Shown piece after piece: positions 26,239 through 34,527 of a stretch of DNA of 64,000 nt (position 1 is the stretch's first letter; every line of letters begins with the position of its first letter). Made by a program: the position numbers and the translations under genes. Source of the stretch: Streptomyces sp. NRRL F-4489 (GTDB lineage Bacteria; Actinomycetota; Actinomycetes; Streptomycetales; Streptomycetaceae); the NCBI RefSeq assembly GCF_001509485.1, contig NZ_LLZI01000112.1:62001-126000 (forward strand), read 5' to 3'. The notes below the pieces were generated by a model. The model was given only the letters and a program-made list of their open reading frames with translations, was not told where the DNA came from and ran no database searches.

Positions 26239-27356
26239 GACAGGGTCGCGATCGCCTCGCGGCCGCCGGCCAGGAACTCCGGCCAGGATCCGCCCTCTTC
26301 CTTGCTGCGCGGCTCCACGACGCCGTGCAGGTACTTGTTGAGTATGGCGAGGTCTTCGGGCTCGCGGCGGGCCAGCGAGCCGACGAGCGAGGAGGCCAGG
26401 GTGTGCGCGGTCAGGGCGCGCTCGCCGAAGAAGTTGCTGTGCAGGATGGCGTCCTCCAGGACGCCGATCTGCTCGGCGGTGGACAGGGCGGACTCCAGCT
26501 TCTCGTCGTCGCTGCCGGCGGCGGCCGACGAGGCGCGCAGGTCGGCGAAGCTCTGCAGCAGGACGTCGAGCAGGGTCGGCGGTACGTCCAGCTCGATCTG
26601 GTGGCGGCGCAGCAGTTCCTCCGTACGGAAGCGGACGATCTCGGCCTCGCTCTTCTTGTTCGTCACCACCGGGATGCGGACGAAGTTGAAGCGGCGCTTG
26701 AGCGCGGAGGAGAGGTCGTTGACGCCGCGGTCGCGGCTGTTGGCGGTGGCGATGACGGAGAAGCCTGGCTTGGCGAAGACGATGTTGTCGCTGTGGTCGC
26801 TGTCCAGTTCCGGAACCGAGATGTACTTCTCGGACAGGATGGAGATCAGGGCGTCCTGAACGTCGCTGGTGGCACGGGTCAGTTCCTCGAAGCGGCCGAT
26901 CGCGCCGGCCTCCATCGCGGTCATGATCGGCGAGGGGATCATGGATTCCCGCGACTGGCCCTTGGCGATGACCATGGAGACGTTCCAGGAGTATTTGATG
27001 TGGTCCTCGGTGGTGCCGGCGGTGCCCTGCACGACCAGGGTGGAGTTGCGGCAGATCGCGGCGGACAGCAGCTCGGCCAGCCAGCTCTTGCCGGTGCCGG
27101 GGTCGCCGATGAGCAGCAGACCGCGGTCGGAGGCGAGGGTGACGATGGCGCGCTCGACGAAGCTGCGGTCGCCGAACCACTTCTGCGCGACCTCCCGCTC
27201 CAGGCCGTCGGCGCGCTCGGAGCCCAGGATGAACAGGCGGACCATTTTCGGCGACAGGCGCCAGGAGAAGGGCTTGGGGTTGTCGTCGATGGACTCCAGC
27301 CAGTCCAGCTCCTCGGCGTACTTGATCTCGGCGGGGGCGCGCAACAGGTCGGACAT
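26235..27356 (-). CDS. MoxR-type AAA+ ATPase
   Basis: A 373-aa AAA+ ATPase. GDPGTGKSW (residues 84-92) is Walker A; GAIGRFEELTRA replaces the usual Walker B-like acidic segment, with ISILSEKYISVPE after it; VIATANSRDRGVNDLSSALKRRF is the sensor 1 and arginine-finger region. This layout is that of MoxR proteins, which form hexamers and remodel clients together with a VWA partner (RavA-ViaA, NorQ-NorD, CoxD-CoxE). The VWA gene lies directly upstream and DUF5682 overlaps downstream, so the ATPase is probably the motor of this complex. Start ATG 27356; about 110 bp separate it from the VWA stop. Confidence 0.92.
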   Translation of the reverse strand: MSDLLRAPAEIKYAEELDWLESIDDNPKPFSWRLSPKMVRLFILGSERADGLEREVAQKWFGDRSFVERAIVTLASDRGLLLIGDPGTGKSWLAELLSAAICRNSTLVVQGTAGTTEDHIKYSWNVSMVIAKGQSRESMIPSPIMTAMEAGAIGRFEELTRATSDVQDALISILSEKYISVPELDSDHSDNIVFAKPGFSVIATANSRDRGVNDLSSALKRRFNFVRIPVVTNKKSEAEIVRFRTEELLRRHQIELDVPPTLLDVLLQSFADLRASSAAAGSDDEKLESALSTAEQIGVLEDAILHSNFFGERALTAHTLASSLVGSLARREPEDLAILNKYLHGVVEPRSKEEGGSWPEFLAGGREAIATLS

Positions 27357-27466
27357 AACGGGGCCTTTCGGGCGAGTATGGGGTGGGGGAATCCCACGTA
27401 CGTGGATGGTGTGCGGGTAGCGGCCAGGCGTCTTGGCCCGGCCGGGACCGGGGCAGAGGCCGCGGT

Positions 27467-28984
27467 CTAGGTGAGGAACGCCTTGAGTTCCTGGACGAGT
27501 TTGCGTATGTGGCCGGATATCACCGGCGTACCGAGGTCCTTGAAGCGCTCCCGGAACCACGGGTTGACACTGCCGCGGCCGGAGCTGGTCACCGAGCCGA
27601 CCGGGATGAATTTCGCGCCGGAGCGGTGGATCGCGGCCATGGACGCGAACAGCGGCTCGGTCTGCCATTCGTAGAAGTCGGAGATCCAGACCACGACGGT
27701 GTTGCGCGGCTCGGCGATCTTCGGCTGGGCCAGGGCCATAGCGACCGTGCCATCGGTGCCGCCGCCGAGGTTCGTCCGCAGCAGGGTCTCGAACGGGTCG
27801 TGGACCCACGGGGTGAGGTCGAGTGCCTGGGTGTCGTAGGCGATGAGGTGGACGTCCACCTTCGGCAGGCCGGCGAAGATGGACGCCAGGATGGTGCAGT
27901 TCACCATCGAGTCGACCATGGAGCCGGACTGGTCCACGACGACGATCAGCCGCTGGGGTGTGGTCTTGCGGGCGGTGTGGCGGTAGTAGAGGCGGTCGAC
28001 GTAGAGGCGCTCCTCCTCGGGGCTCCAGTTGGTGAGGTTCTTCCAGATCGTGCGGTTGAGGTCGAGGTTGCGGAACACCCGCTTGGGCGGGACGGACCGG
28101 TCGATGGCGCCGACCGTGGCCTTCTCGACCTGGGTGCGCAGCACCTCGGCGACCTCGTCGACGAAGCGGCGGATCAGCGCCTTGGCGTTGGCCAGGGCGA
28201 CTCCGGAGAGGTTGTTCTTGTCCCGGAGGAGCTGCTCGACCAGCGACATGCTGGGGGTGAGCCGCGCGGCCAGCTGCGGATCGGCGAGCACCTCGCGCAG
28301 CCGCATCCGCTGGACGAGTCCGGCCTCGATGGCGGCGAGGTCCGGGCCGATGTCCGGGATGAGCCGGCCGAGGCCGGGCAGGGCGCCGCGGCCGCCGGTG
28401 CCGGTCGGGCTGACGCCCGGGCCGCCGGAGGGCGCGCCGGCGCCGTTGCCGTTGCGGCCCGCGCTGGCCGTACCGCTGCCGTGGGGGCCCGTGCCGCCGC
28501 CGGTGGGCCGGCCGCCGCGCAGCTCGCCGGGCGCGCAGCCGAAGGCGCGCTCCAGCCAGCCGGCGTCGGACTGCCAGCGGGCCAGCTGGCTCGCGCTGAC
28601 CGCGCCGGAGCCGGTGGCGAAGACGTTGAGCAGCACCTTGGACGCCAGGGCCGCGCGCCGTACTTCGGCGGCCCGGTCGCGGGCGCCGTCCGCGTCCGGT
28701 TCGGGCGCCATCAGGCCCTCGAACTCGGCGGCGAGCTGCGGATGGCGCTGGACGACGGAATCGACGGACGCCGCCGGGTCCAGCAGCGCGGTCGGCAGTC
28801 CGAGGTCCTTGACGACGGCGAGACCGGCCGATTCCAGGCTCGGCTGCTCCTCGGGGTCGAAGAGGCGGGCGAGCAGCTGCCAGTAGAGGACCTGGCGGCG
28901 GTTCTCCTGGGCCTCGGCGCCGGTGCCGGTGGTCTCCCCGGGCGGGCCGGTGGTGTCCCCGGGGTGGGTGGTCTGGTCCGTCAT
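27467..28984 (-). CDS. VWA-domain protein (MoxR partner)
   Basis: A 505-aa protein. The C-terminal 180 residues are a von Willebrand A domain with an intact MIDAS: VVVDQSGSMVDSM (D351-x-S-x-S), then GGGTDGTVAM (Thr) and WISDFYEW (Asp). The N-terminal 330 residues are helical with a Gly/Thr-rich linker near 165-205. This matches CoxE/ViaA-like adaptors that couple MoxR ATPases to clients through metal-dependent contacts. ATG 28984 overlaps the SWIM stop (ATGA). Metal binding is expected because all MIDAS residues are present. Confidence 0.92.
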   Translation of the reverse strand: MTDQTTHPGDTTGPPGETTGTGAEAQENRRQVLYWQLLARLFDPEEQPSLESAGLAVVKDLGLPTALLDPAASVDSVVQRHPQLAAEFEGLMAPEPDADGARDRAAEVRRAALASKVLLNVFATGSGAVSASQLARWQSDAGWLERAFGCAPGELRGGRPTGGGTGPHGSGTASAGRNGNGAGAPSGGPGVSPTGTGGRGALPGLGRLIPDIGPDLAAIEAGLVQRMRLREVLADPQLAARLTPSMSLVEQLLRDKNNLSGVALANAKALIRRFVDEVAEVLRTQVEKATVGAIDRSVPPKRVFRNLDLNRTIWKNLTNWSPEEERLYVDRLYYRHTARKTTPQRLIVVVDQSGSMVDSMVNCTILASIFAGLPKVDVHLIAYDTQALDLTPWVHDPFETLLRTNLGGGTDGTVAMALAQPKIAEPRNTVVVWISDFYEWQTEPLFASMAAIHRSGAKFIPVGSVTSSGRGSVNPWFRERFKDLGTPVISGHIRKLVQELKAFLT

Positions 28985-31071
28985 TTCCGCAGCAGCCTCC
29001 CCGCCCGCTCGCGCAGTACGGCCACGGCGTCGGTGGCCGCCTTCTCGGCCTTCAGGCCGGCCTTGTCGGCCGTCCCGCCGGCCCATCCCCCGGCGTGCCG
29101 GGCGACGGTCTTCTTCCGTACGGTCGTCTCGACGGCCAGGGGCTGGACGCGGAACGTCCCGGCGTCCCAGCGGAGCAGCCCGATGCAGGCACCGGACGCG
29201 GCGACCGCCTCCGGGGTGAGCGGCCCGGCGGCCGGAATACGGTCGGTGTCGACGGCGAACGGCCGCCCGGCCACGACGAACGTCAGCGAACCGTCGCCTT
29301 GCGGGGCCTTGCCGCCCTGCTGGCCGTCGGCGCCTTGGGGGGCCTTGCCGCCCTGCTCGGTCTCGGCGCCTGGCGGGGCGTCGTCCGCCTTCTGGACCGC
29401 GTAGCCCTCCAGGAAGACGGGGACGGCGAGCCCCGCCGGATGCCGGTCCAGCGGTGCCGTCACCGCCTCGGCCGCGGTGGGCAGAACGACGCGGGCGGTG
29501 GCGAACGGGTCGGCGGGCTCGCCCGGGTGGGCGTGCTCATCGCTCCAGATCAGGTCGCCCGCCTCGGTGAGCGGCATATCCGTGAGCTGCATCGACCGGC
29601 CCTCGCTGACGGCTGCCAGGAGGGAGCAGTGCGGCCGGAGCAGCTGCCACAGACCGGCCCCGACGACCGTGTCGGGCTTGGGCGCCGCCGCCCCGGCCCG
29701 CACCAGGCGCGGCGGGCCGCCGTCCGCGGGCTCGAACACCGCGTGGATCTGCGCCTGTACGGCGGTCGGATGCTCCTGGACGTCGGCGCCGAGGGGCAGC
29801 AGACGGCCGGTGGCCGTACCGGCCGGAGGCGCGTCTGCCGCTCCGGGCACCGTCAGCAGCATGGCCCGCGCCCACAGATCGGCCCACCGGCGGACCGGTA
29901 CGCGGTCCAGGGAGGCACCGGGGCAGGAGGCGGCGAGCTCGGCGGCGAATCCGTCGAGGAGCGTCGCCAGGCGGCGCAGGGCGGTGTGCGGAAGCATCGC
30001 GGAGACGATCTGCGCCGCGCCGGAGACCAGCTCGTGGTCGATGCCCTGCCAGCCCGCGCGGGCCAGATCGCACAGCCAGGAGCGGGCCGCGGCCAGCAGA
30101 TTCCCGGACTGCCCGGCCGCGTCATCCGAGCCATGCGCGCCCCGCCGCTCCCCGGCCGACGCCGCCCCGCTCTCCGCGCCGGACCTCTCAGGTGACGCGC
30201 CCTGGGACCGCCCGGTCACCTCCTGAACACCCGTCATCAGGGCGTCGTGGACGGAGCCCAGCAGTGCGGTACGGGCGGCGGCGAGGGCGACGAAGTGGTC
30301 CTCGCCCGCGGCTCCGGCCGCCGCCTTCTCCGCGGCCTCGGCGACCCTGGCGGCCAGCGGTGTACCCGCCACCGCGTGCGCGCACGCCGCCAGGCCGGCG
30401 GCTCCGTCCGGCTGCGGGCGGAGCAGTCCGGTGACCAGGGCCCGGTCGAAGGCGTCCACGGCGGCCAGAGCCTCATCCAGACCGTCCAGGCCCGCCATCA
30501 GCGGGTCGGCGCTCTCGTCCGCGGCGCCCGCGCCGGACTCACCCGGGGACACCCCCGCCGTACCCGCCCCGCCGGTCGTCTCCCGCGTCGGCGGGTACCA
30601 CTGCATCTCCGGCAACGGGACGGTATCCGGGGCGAGTTCGAGATAGGCCAGGTGGCGCAGGAAGCGGCTGAAGACGGAGGCGGCGGCCTGGCTGTCCCCC
30701 TGCGGCGGCCGCGCGCCGGCCATCTCGAGGGTGAGGGAGTGGGCGGTCGGCTCGCCCTCCGTCTCGACCTTCAGATAGCGGGCGACGCGCTCGGCGCCGT
30801 ACTGGAGCACCGCCTCGCCGATCAGCGCCCGGATGTGGTTGCAGAACCCGCCCCGGGCGCCGCCGCAGGGCCGGTTGTTGTTGGTGCTGCACGCGAAGGC
30901 GTAGCTGCCGGCGGCCACCGACGAGACGTAGACCCGCCCGATGTCCGAACCGCTGGACACCACGCCCTGCAAGCGTCCGTCGGCCAGCTCGACGAACGGG
31001 ACCTTGGCGAGTTTGCGCGGCCGCGCCGGCGGGATCACCCGCGCCGTGCTCGACCTCTCCCAGTCAGACAA
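28981..31071 (-). CDS. SWIM zinc-finger protein, first gene of MoxR-VWA operon
   Basis: A 696-aa protein. Residues 61-79 hold C61, C69, C77 and H79 in FACSTNNNRPCGG and FCNHIRALIG, a SWIM-type zinc site (CxnC...CxH). The remainder is Ala-rich and helical, with low-complexity Gly/Ala linkers (near 120-180 and 290-330) and a QGGKAPQG repeat close to residues 600-615. I prefer TTG 31071, which has GGAG 8 nt upstream and gives MSDWERSS; ATG 31113 is an in-frame alternative. SWIM fingers bind DNA or proteins, so this subunit may target the MoxR machine. Confidence 0.82.
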   Translation of the reverse strand: MSDWERSSTARVIPPARPRKLAKVPFVELADGRLQGVVSSGSDIGRVYVSSVAAGSYAFACSTNNNRPCGGARGGFCNHIRALIGEAVLQYGAERVARYLKVETEGEPTAHSLTLEMAGARPPQGDSQAAASVFSRFLRHLAYLELAPDTVPLPEMQWYPPTRETTGGAGTAGVSPGESGAGAADESADPLMAGLDGLDEALAAVDAFDRALVTGLLRPQPDGAAGLAACAHAVAGTPLAARVAEAAEKAAAGAAGEDHFVALAAARTALLGSVHDALMTGVQEVTGRSQGASPERSGAESGAASAGERRGAHGSDDAAGQSGNLLAAARSWLCDLARAGWQGIDHELVSGAAQIVSAMLPHTALRRLATLLDGFAAELAASCPGASLDRVPVRRWADLWARAMLLTVPGAADAPPAGTATGRLLPLGADVQEHPTAVQAQIHAVFEPADGGPPRLVRAGAAAPKPDTVVGAGLWQLLRPHCSLLAAVSEGRSMQLTDMPLTEAGDLIWSDEHAHPGEPADPFATARVVLPTAAEAVTAPLDRHPAGLAVPVFLEGYAVQKADDAPPGAETEQGGKAPQGADGQQGGKAPQGDGSLTFVVAGRPFAVDTDRIPAAGPLTPEAVAASGACIGLLRWDAGTFRVQPLAVETTVRKKTVARHAGGWAGGTADKAGLKAEKAATDAVAVLRERAGRLLRK

Positions 31072-31183
31072 CGCACCATCTCCTAAGCAGCCCAAGGGAT
31101 GTCCGCACCGCACTCGGTGGGAACACTGCTGAAGATAGTGGCGACCACTGACAACGCCGTCCGAGCGCCGTCCGGCGGCCCTC

Positions 31184-31690
31184 TCAGGCGGATTTGCCTC
31201 CGCCCGACCGCTGGATCCGCGCCGGGTCGAAGGTGTAGCCCACGCGGTGCACCGTCACGATGGCCACCCGGTGCACGGGCCCCAGTTTTCTGCGGAGCCT
31301 GGCTATATGGACGTCCACGGTGCGGGTGTTGCCGACGTCCGGCTGCCCCCACAGGTCGTTGGTGAGCTGGGCGCGGGTGTGCACGCGGCGGGGGTGCGCC
31401 ACGAGGTGGGCGAGGAGTTCGAACTCCAGGTAGGTCAGGGTGAGGGGCCGTCCGTCGACCGACGCGCTGCGCCGTTCCTCGTTGATGACGATGCCGTGCC
31501 CGGTCTGCCCGGCGCCCGGGGCCGGCCGCCCGGTGACCGGCGCAGACCCCTGCGCGGCGGCAGGCCCGGCGGCAGGCCCGGGGTTCGGCTCCTCGGGATG
31601 CGGACGACTCCGGAAAGGCTGCCGGTACAGGCAGTTCCGGCTCAGGGTGTACTGCGCTCGGGGGTAACGGACCAGCATGCCTCGCCTCAT
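31184..31690 (-). CDS. Orphan OmpR/PhoB-type winged-helix regulator
   Basis: The C-terminal 100 residues are a Trans_reg_C winged helix: LTYLEFELLAHLVAHPRRVH, RAQLTNDLWGQPDVGNTRTV and DVHIARLRRKLG, ending VHRVGYTFDP. The N-terminal 60 residues are not a receiver domain but a short Pro/Ala-rich tail, so it is not a two-component regulator in the usual sense. ATG 31690 is chosen as the first start with some ribosome-like purines; others are possible. It lies 113 bp upstream of the SWIM gene in the same direction and may regulate or belong to that operon. Confidence 0.8.
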   Translation of the reverse strand: MRRGMLVRYPRAQYTLSRNCLYRQPFRSRPHPEEPNPGPAAGPAAAQGSAPVTGRPAPGAGQTGHGIVINEERRSASVDGRPLTLTYLEFELLAHLVAHPRRVHTRAQLTNDLWGQPDVGNTRTVDVHIARLRRKLGPVHRVAIVTVHRVGYTFDPARIQRSGGGKSA

Positions 31691-31842
31691 CGCTCCATGA
31701 CGGCCACCGGGTGACTGCGCACCGCACAACAACGCCGGTACGCGGCGGCGGACCGCACCCACCCTACACCAGTTGAACATCGTTTTCATCTAGCCGCACG
31801 GCCCGCCGCCCGGCTCACCGTCCGCCCGCCTGGCCGCGGCCG

Positions 31843-31890
31843 GGGCTCGGCGTACCGGTACGCACCGGCACGCACAGGTACGCCGAGCCC
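31843..31890 (-). terminator. Strong hairpin terminator after adenosine deaminase gene
   Basis: Perfect 14-bp inverted repeat GGGCTCGGCGTACC (31843-31856) / GGTACGCCGAGCCC (31877-31890) with a 20-nt loop, 8 nt past the deaminase stop codon on the minus strand. The symmetry would also work from the other side. Confidence 0.75.
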
Positions 31891-31898
31891 GTCGACGA

Positions 31899-33512
31899 TC
31901 AGCCGCGCCCGCCCGCGAAGCGCCCTTCGAACGACGCGAACGCGGCTTCCTGCCGCCACTCAACCGCCGCCTTCTGACTGGCGGCGAGCAGGCTCCGGCA
32001 GGCCGCGCCCGGAGTCCCGTGGCCCGGGAGCTGCCCCCGGCACGCGGCCACCGGCCGGTACCCGTCCCGGGTCGGATTGCCCTCCCACAGACTGTGGCCG
32101 GGCAGGAAGGAGTAGTGCAGCGAGGCCCGGGCCAGGTCCTTCAGCTCGCCGTAGCGGAGACCGTAGGTCGTCGCGGCGTACTGGTACTCATGGGTGATGT
32201 CGATGCGGGAGATGCCTGGATCGTCGGTGGCCAGCACGATCGGCACCCCGTACGCGCGGTAGGTGGTGAACGGGTGCTCGGCGCCCTTGACCCCGAGGAT
32301 CTGCGCGTTACTGGTGAACGGGACCTCGACGGCCACCTCGCGGGCGGCCATGGTCCGCGCCAGCCGCTGCCAGTTGTCCTCATGGACGAGGTCGACGCCG
32401 TGGCCGATGCGTTCGGCGTGGGCGACGTCGACCGCCTCGTTGATGTGGAACTTCAGGTCTTCCGGCTTGACCAGTCCGGTCCACAACTCCCCGGCGTGCA
32501 GGGTGATATGGGCCCGCGGGTAGGTGCGGTGCAGGTAGTCGAGCATCCGCATCTGGAGCGAGTAGTTGCGCAGTGAGCTGTCCCAGTCCTCGGGCTGGAC
32601 GAGGTTGACCGCGGCGAACCGCGGGTCCCGCTCGGCCAGCCGCATCCCCACCTCCATCTGCGTGAAGACCCGCTCGGGGCTGGAGCCGCGGGAGACCTGG
32701 GAGTTCCAGCGGACGGTCAGCCGGCAGGCCGGGGCCGGGTGCGCGGTGCCGCAGCGGGCGGCCGAACGGAACTCGGCGTCCGCGTCGTCCGTCTCCTTGC
32801 GGGCCGTGGCCACCAGGCGGTCGAGCTTGCCATCGGCGACCAGCGCCTGGTGCATACGGTCGAAGTCGCCCTTCCAACCGACCTCGTCCGCCACCTTCTT
32901 GGCCTCTTCGGAAGCCGGGGTGATCAGCGTCTCCAGGTAGAACTGGTTCTGCTTGACGATCCCGTCCGCGACCTCGGCCAGCAGTTTGCCGCGGTGGCGC
33001 CAGGTCACCTCGCCGAACTTCCCGAAGGTGTCGAAGAAGTGGTCATGGCCGGACTGGCCGGGCGGGAAGTCCTGCATGGACCAGGCACGCACCAGCGCGT
33101 CGTGGAACGCCCGGTCGGTGCGGGCATCCGCCGCCGGCCGCTTGCCCGGCCCGCACGGCGGCGCGACGGCGGTCATCGTCTTGACGTCGATGCACAGCCC
33201 GTCCTCGGCGGCGAGTGTGATCAGGTACTCGGTGCGAACGGCGCCGGAGAGGTGGTTGTGGAGGTCGCCGCCCTTGGGGAGGCGCAGGAAGAACTCGCGC
33301 ATCCGGGCCGGATCGCGGCGGATCGACTCCAGGTACGCGGCGGTGCGCGCCTCGGACGGGTCGAGCGGGCGCGCGGAACTCTTCGTTGGTGGGCGGGAGT
33401 TGGTCGGCTGCGCGGCGGCGGGCAGCGCAGACACCAGCGACAGCATGCTGAGAGTGGCCAGGCCGGCCCGGAGAACCCGGCGCCGGCGCACGGCACGTCG
33501 ATCACGATTCAC
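31899..33512 (-). CDS. Secreted adenosine deaminase-family enzyme
   Basis: A 537-aa protein with a Sec/Tat-like signal: an Arg-rich start MNRDRRAVRRRRVLRAGLAT followed by a hydrophobic segment and ALPAAAQP cut site near residue 35. The amidohydrolase metal motif GGDLHNHLSGA (H85, H87), ITLHAGELWTG (third His and catalytic Glu), HAERIGHGVDL and VLATDDPGIS give the complete zinc site of adenosine deaminase. Length exceeds bacterial cytosolic ADA (about 340 aa) and fits the ADGF-like or extracellular branch. It would convert external adenosine to inosine. Monocistronic, closed by a strong terminator. Confidence 0.92.
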   Translation of the reverse strand: MNRDRRAVRRRRVLRAGLATLSMLSLVSALPAAAQPTNSRPPTKSSARPLDPSEARTAAYLESIRRDPARMREFFLRLPKGGDLHNHLSGAVRTEYLITLAAEDGLCIDVKTMTAVAPPCGPGKRPAADARTDRAFHDALVRAWSMQDFPPGQSGHDHFFDTFGKFGEVTWRHRGKLLAEVADGIVKQNQFYLETLITPASEEAKKVADEVGWKGDFDRMHQALVADGKLDRLVATARKETDDADAEFRSAARCGTAHPAPACRLTVRWNSQVSRGSSPERVFTQMEVGMRLAERDPRFAAVNLVQPEDWDSSLRNYSLQMRMLDYLHRTYPRAHITLHAGELWTGLVKPEDLKFHINEAVDVAHAERIGHGVDLVHEDNWQRLARTMAAREVAVEVPFTSNAQILGVKGAEHPFTTYRAYGVPIVLATDDPGISRIDITHEYQYAATTYGLRYGELKDLARASLHYSFLPGHSLWEGNPTRDGYRPVAACRGQLPGHGTPGAACRSLLAASQKAAVEWRQEAAFASFEGRFAGGRG

Positions 33513-33633
33513 GGTCGCATGGTCGCCGTACCGGGAGAACGGACGAGGTGATTTCAGTCAGGTTCACCCGGACGTGGAGCGTAAACCTGTTGGGGTGGAT
33601 TGGCTGAACGGCACCCCGGCCTCGGCCCGGCGG

Positions 33634-34425
33634 TCACGCGCGTTCCACCGCCGCGGCGAGGCCGGCGAGCAGGCACTCCAGGCCGAATGTGAAGCGGGCC
33701 TCGGCGTCCGGCTCCTCGGCCTCCAGGATGCGCCGGTTGAAGTGCGGATACCGCCCCGAGTCGACGACCTGCTGGACATAGGCCCCCACCGAATTCCGCC
33801 ACTCGTCCTCGGTCATACCGGTGCTGCGCTGGGCCTCCAGCTCGGCCAGTTCCGTGGTGGCCGAGCCGAGTACGTAGGTCATGACCGCGCTGACCATCAT
33901 GGCGGCGGTCGTCGCGTCCTCGGTCGCCCTGCCCGCCGCGGCCAGTGCGCGGTCGCTCCGTTCGATCACGTGGGGGCCGAGCGCGGGCCGCCGCGACGCC
34001 TGCTGCGCCAGCCACGGGTGCCTGAGCAGCGCGGCCCGGAAACCGTGGGCGATACCGGCCATTTCGGTACGCCAGTCACCTCCGGACCCAGGCGCTTCCG
34101 CGGGGGCCTGCTCCCCGTACACGGCGTCCACCATCAGCTCGATGAGTTCGTCCTTGCCGGTGATATGGCGGTAGAGCGAGGTCGTTCCGGAGCCCAGTTC
34201 GGTCGCGATGCGGCGCATGGAGAGGGCGTCGATCCCTTCCGCGTCGGCGAGTTCGATCGCGCAGCGGACGATCCGCTCCTCGCTGAGCGCCGGCCGGCTG
34301 CCTGGCCGGCGCTCCCGCATCCAGACCAACGTCGAGGGCCGCCGCGGTGGCTGAGCGCACGATGGCGAACGCGACTGGCGGGACTCCGCCTTGGACTCGG
34401 ACGCTGAATGTGACTGAGACGACAT
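33634..34425 (-). CDS. TetR-family regulator with C-terminal TetR_C ligand domain
   Basis: A 263-aa regulator. After an Ala/Ser-rich 45-residue leader, LSEERIVRCAIELADAEGID, SMRRIATELGSGTTSLYRHI and HITGKDELIELMVDAVYG are the DNA-binding helices with a textbook TetR turn. The C-terminal domain (about 110-263) matches the TetR_C group including tetracycline-type repressors. It is divergent from the FAD monooxygenase at 34528 with three operator-like half-site repeats between them, so repression of both genes, released by the monooxygenase substrate, is likely. Confidence 0.9.
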   Translation of the reverse strand: MSSQSHSASESKAESRQSRSPSCAQPPRRPSTLVWMRERRPGSRPALSEERIVRCAIELADAEGIDALSMRRIATELGSGTTSLYRHITGKDELIELMVDAVYGEQAPAEAPGSGGDWRTEMAGIAHGFRAALLRHPWLAQQASRRPALGPHVIERSDRALAAAGRATEDATTAAMMVSAVMTYVLGSATTELAELEAQRSTGMTEDEWRNSVGAYVQQVVDSGRYPHFNRRILEAEEPDAEARFTFGLECLLAGLAAAVERA

Positions 34426-34430
34426 GGGGT

Positions 34431-34481
34431 CAGTGTACCCGTGAGGCGTACAGTGTTCCCATTGGCGGGAACAGTGTTCCC
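34431..34481. promoter_or_regulatory. Operator array: three direct repeats CAGTGTwCCC
   Basis: CAGTGTACCC at 34431-34440 and CAGTGTTCCC at 34451-34460 and 34472-34481 are spaced 20 and 21 bp, two helical turns apart. In addition GGGAACA-G-TGTTCCC (34467-34481) is a perfect 15-bp palindrome, and TGTTCCC/GGGAACA (34454-34473) a perfect inverted pair. Located between a TetR gene (start 34425) and an FAD monooxygenase gene (start 34528). Confidence 0.75.
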
Positions 34482-34527
34482 GAACTCGTGGCGCGCACCC
34501 GCGCCCACAGTCCACACAGGGGGATTC

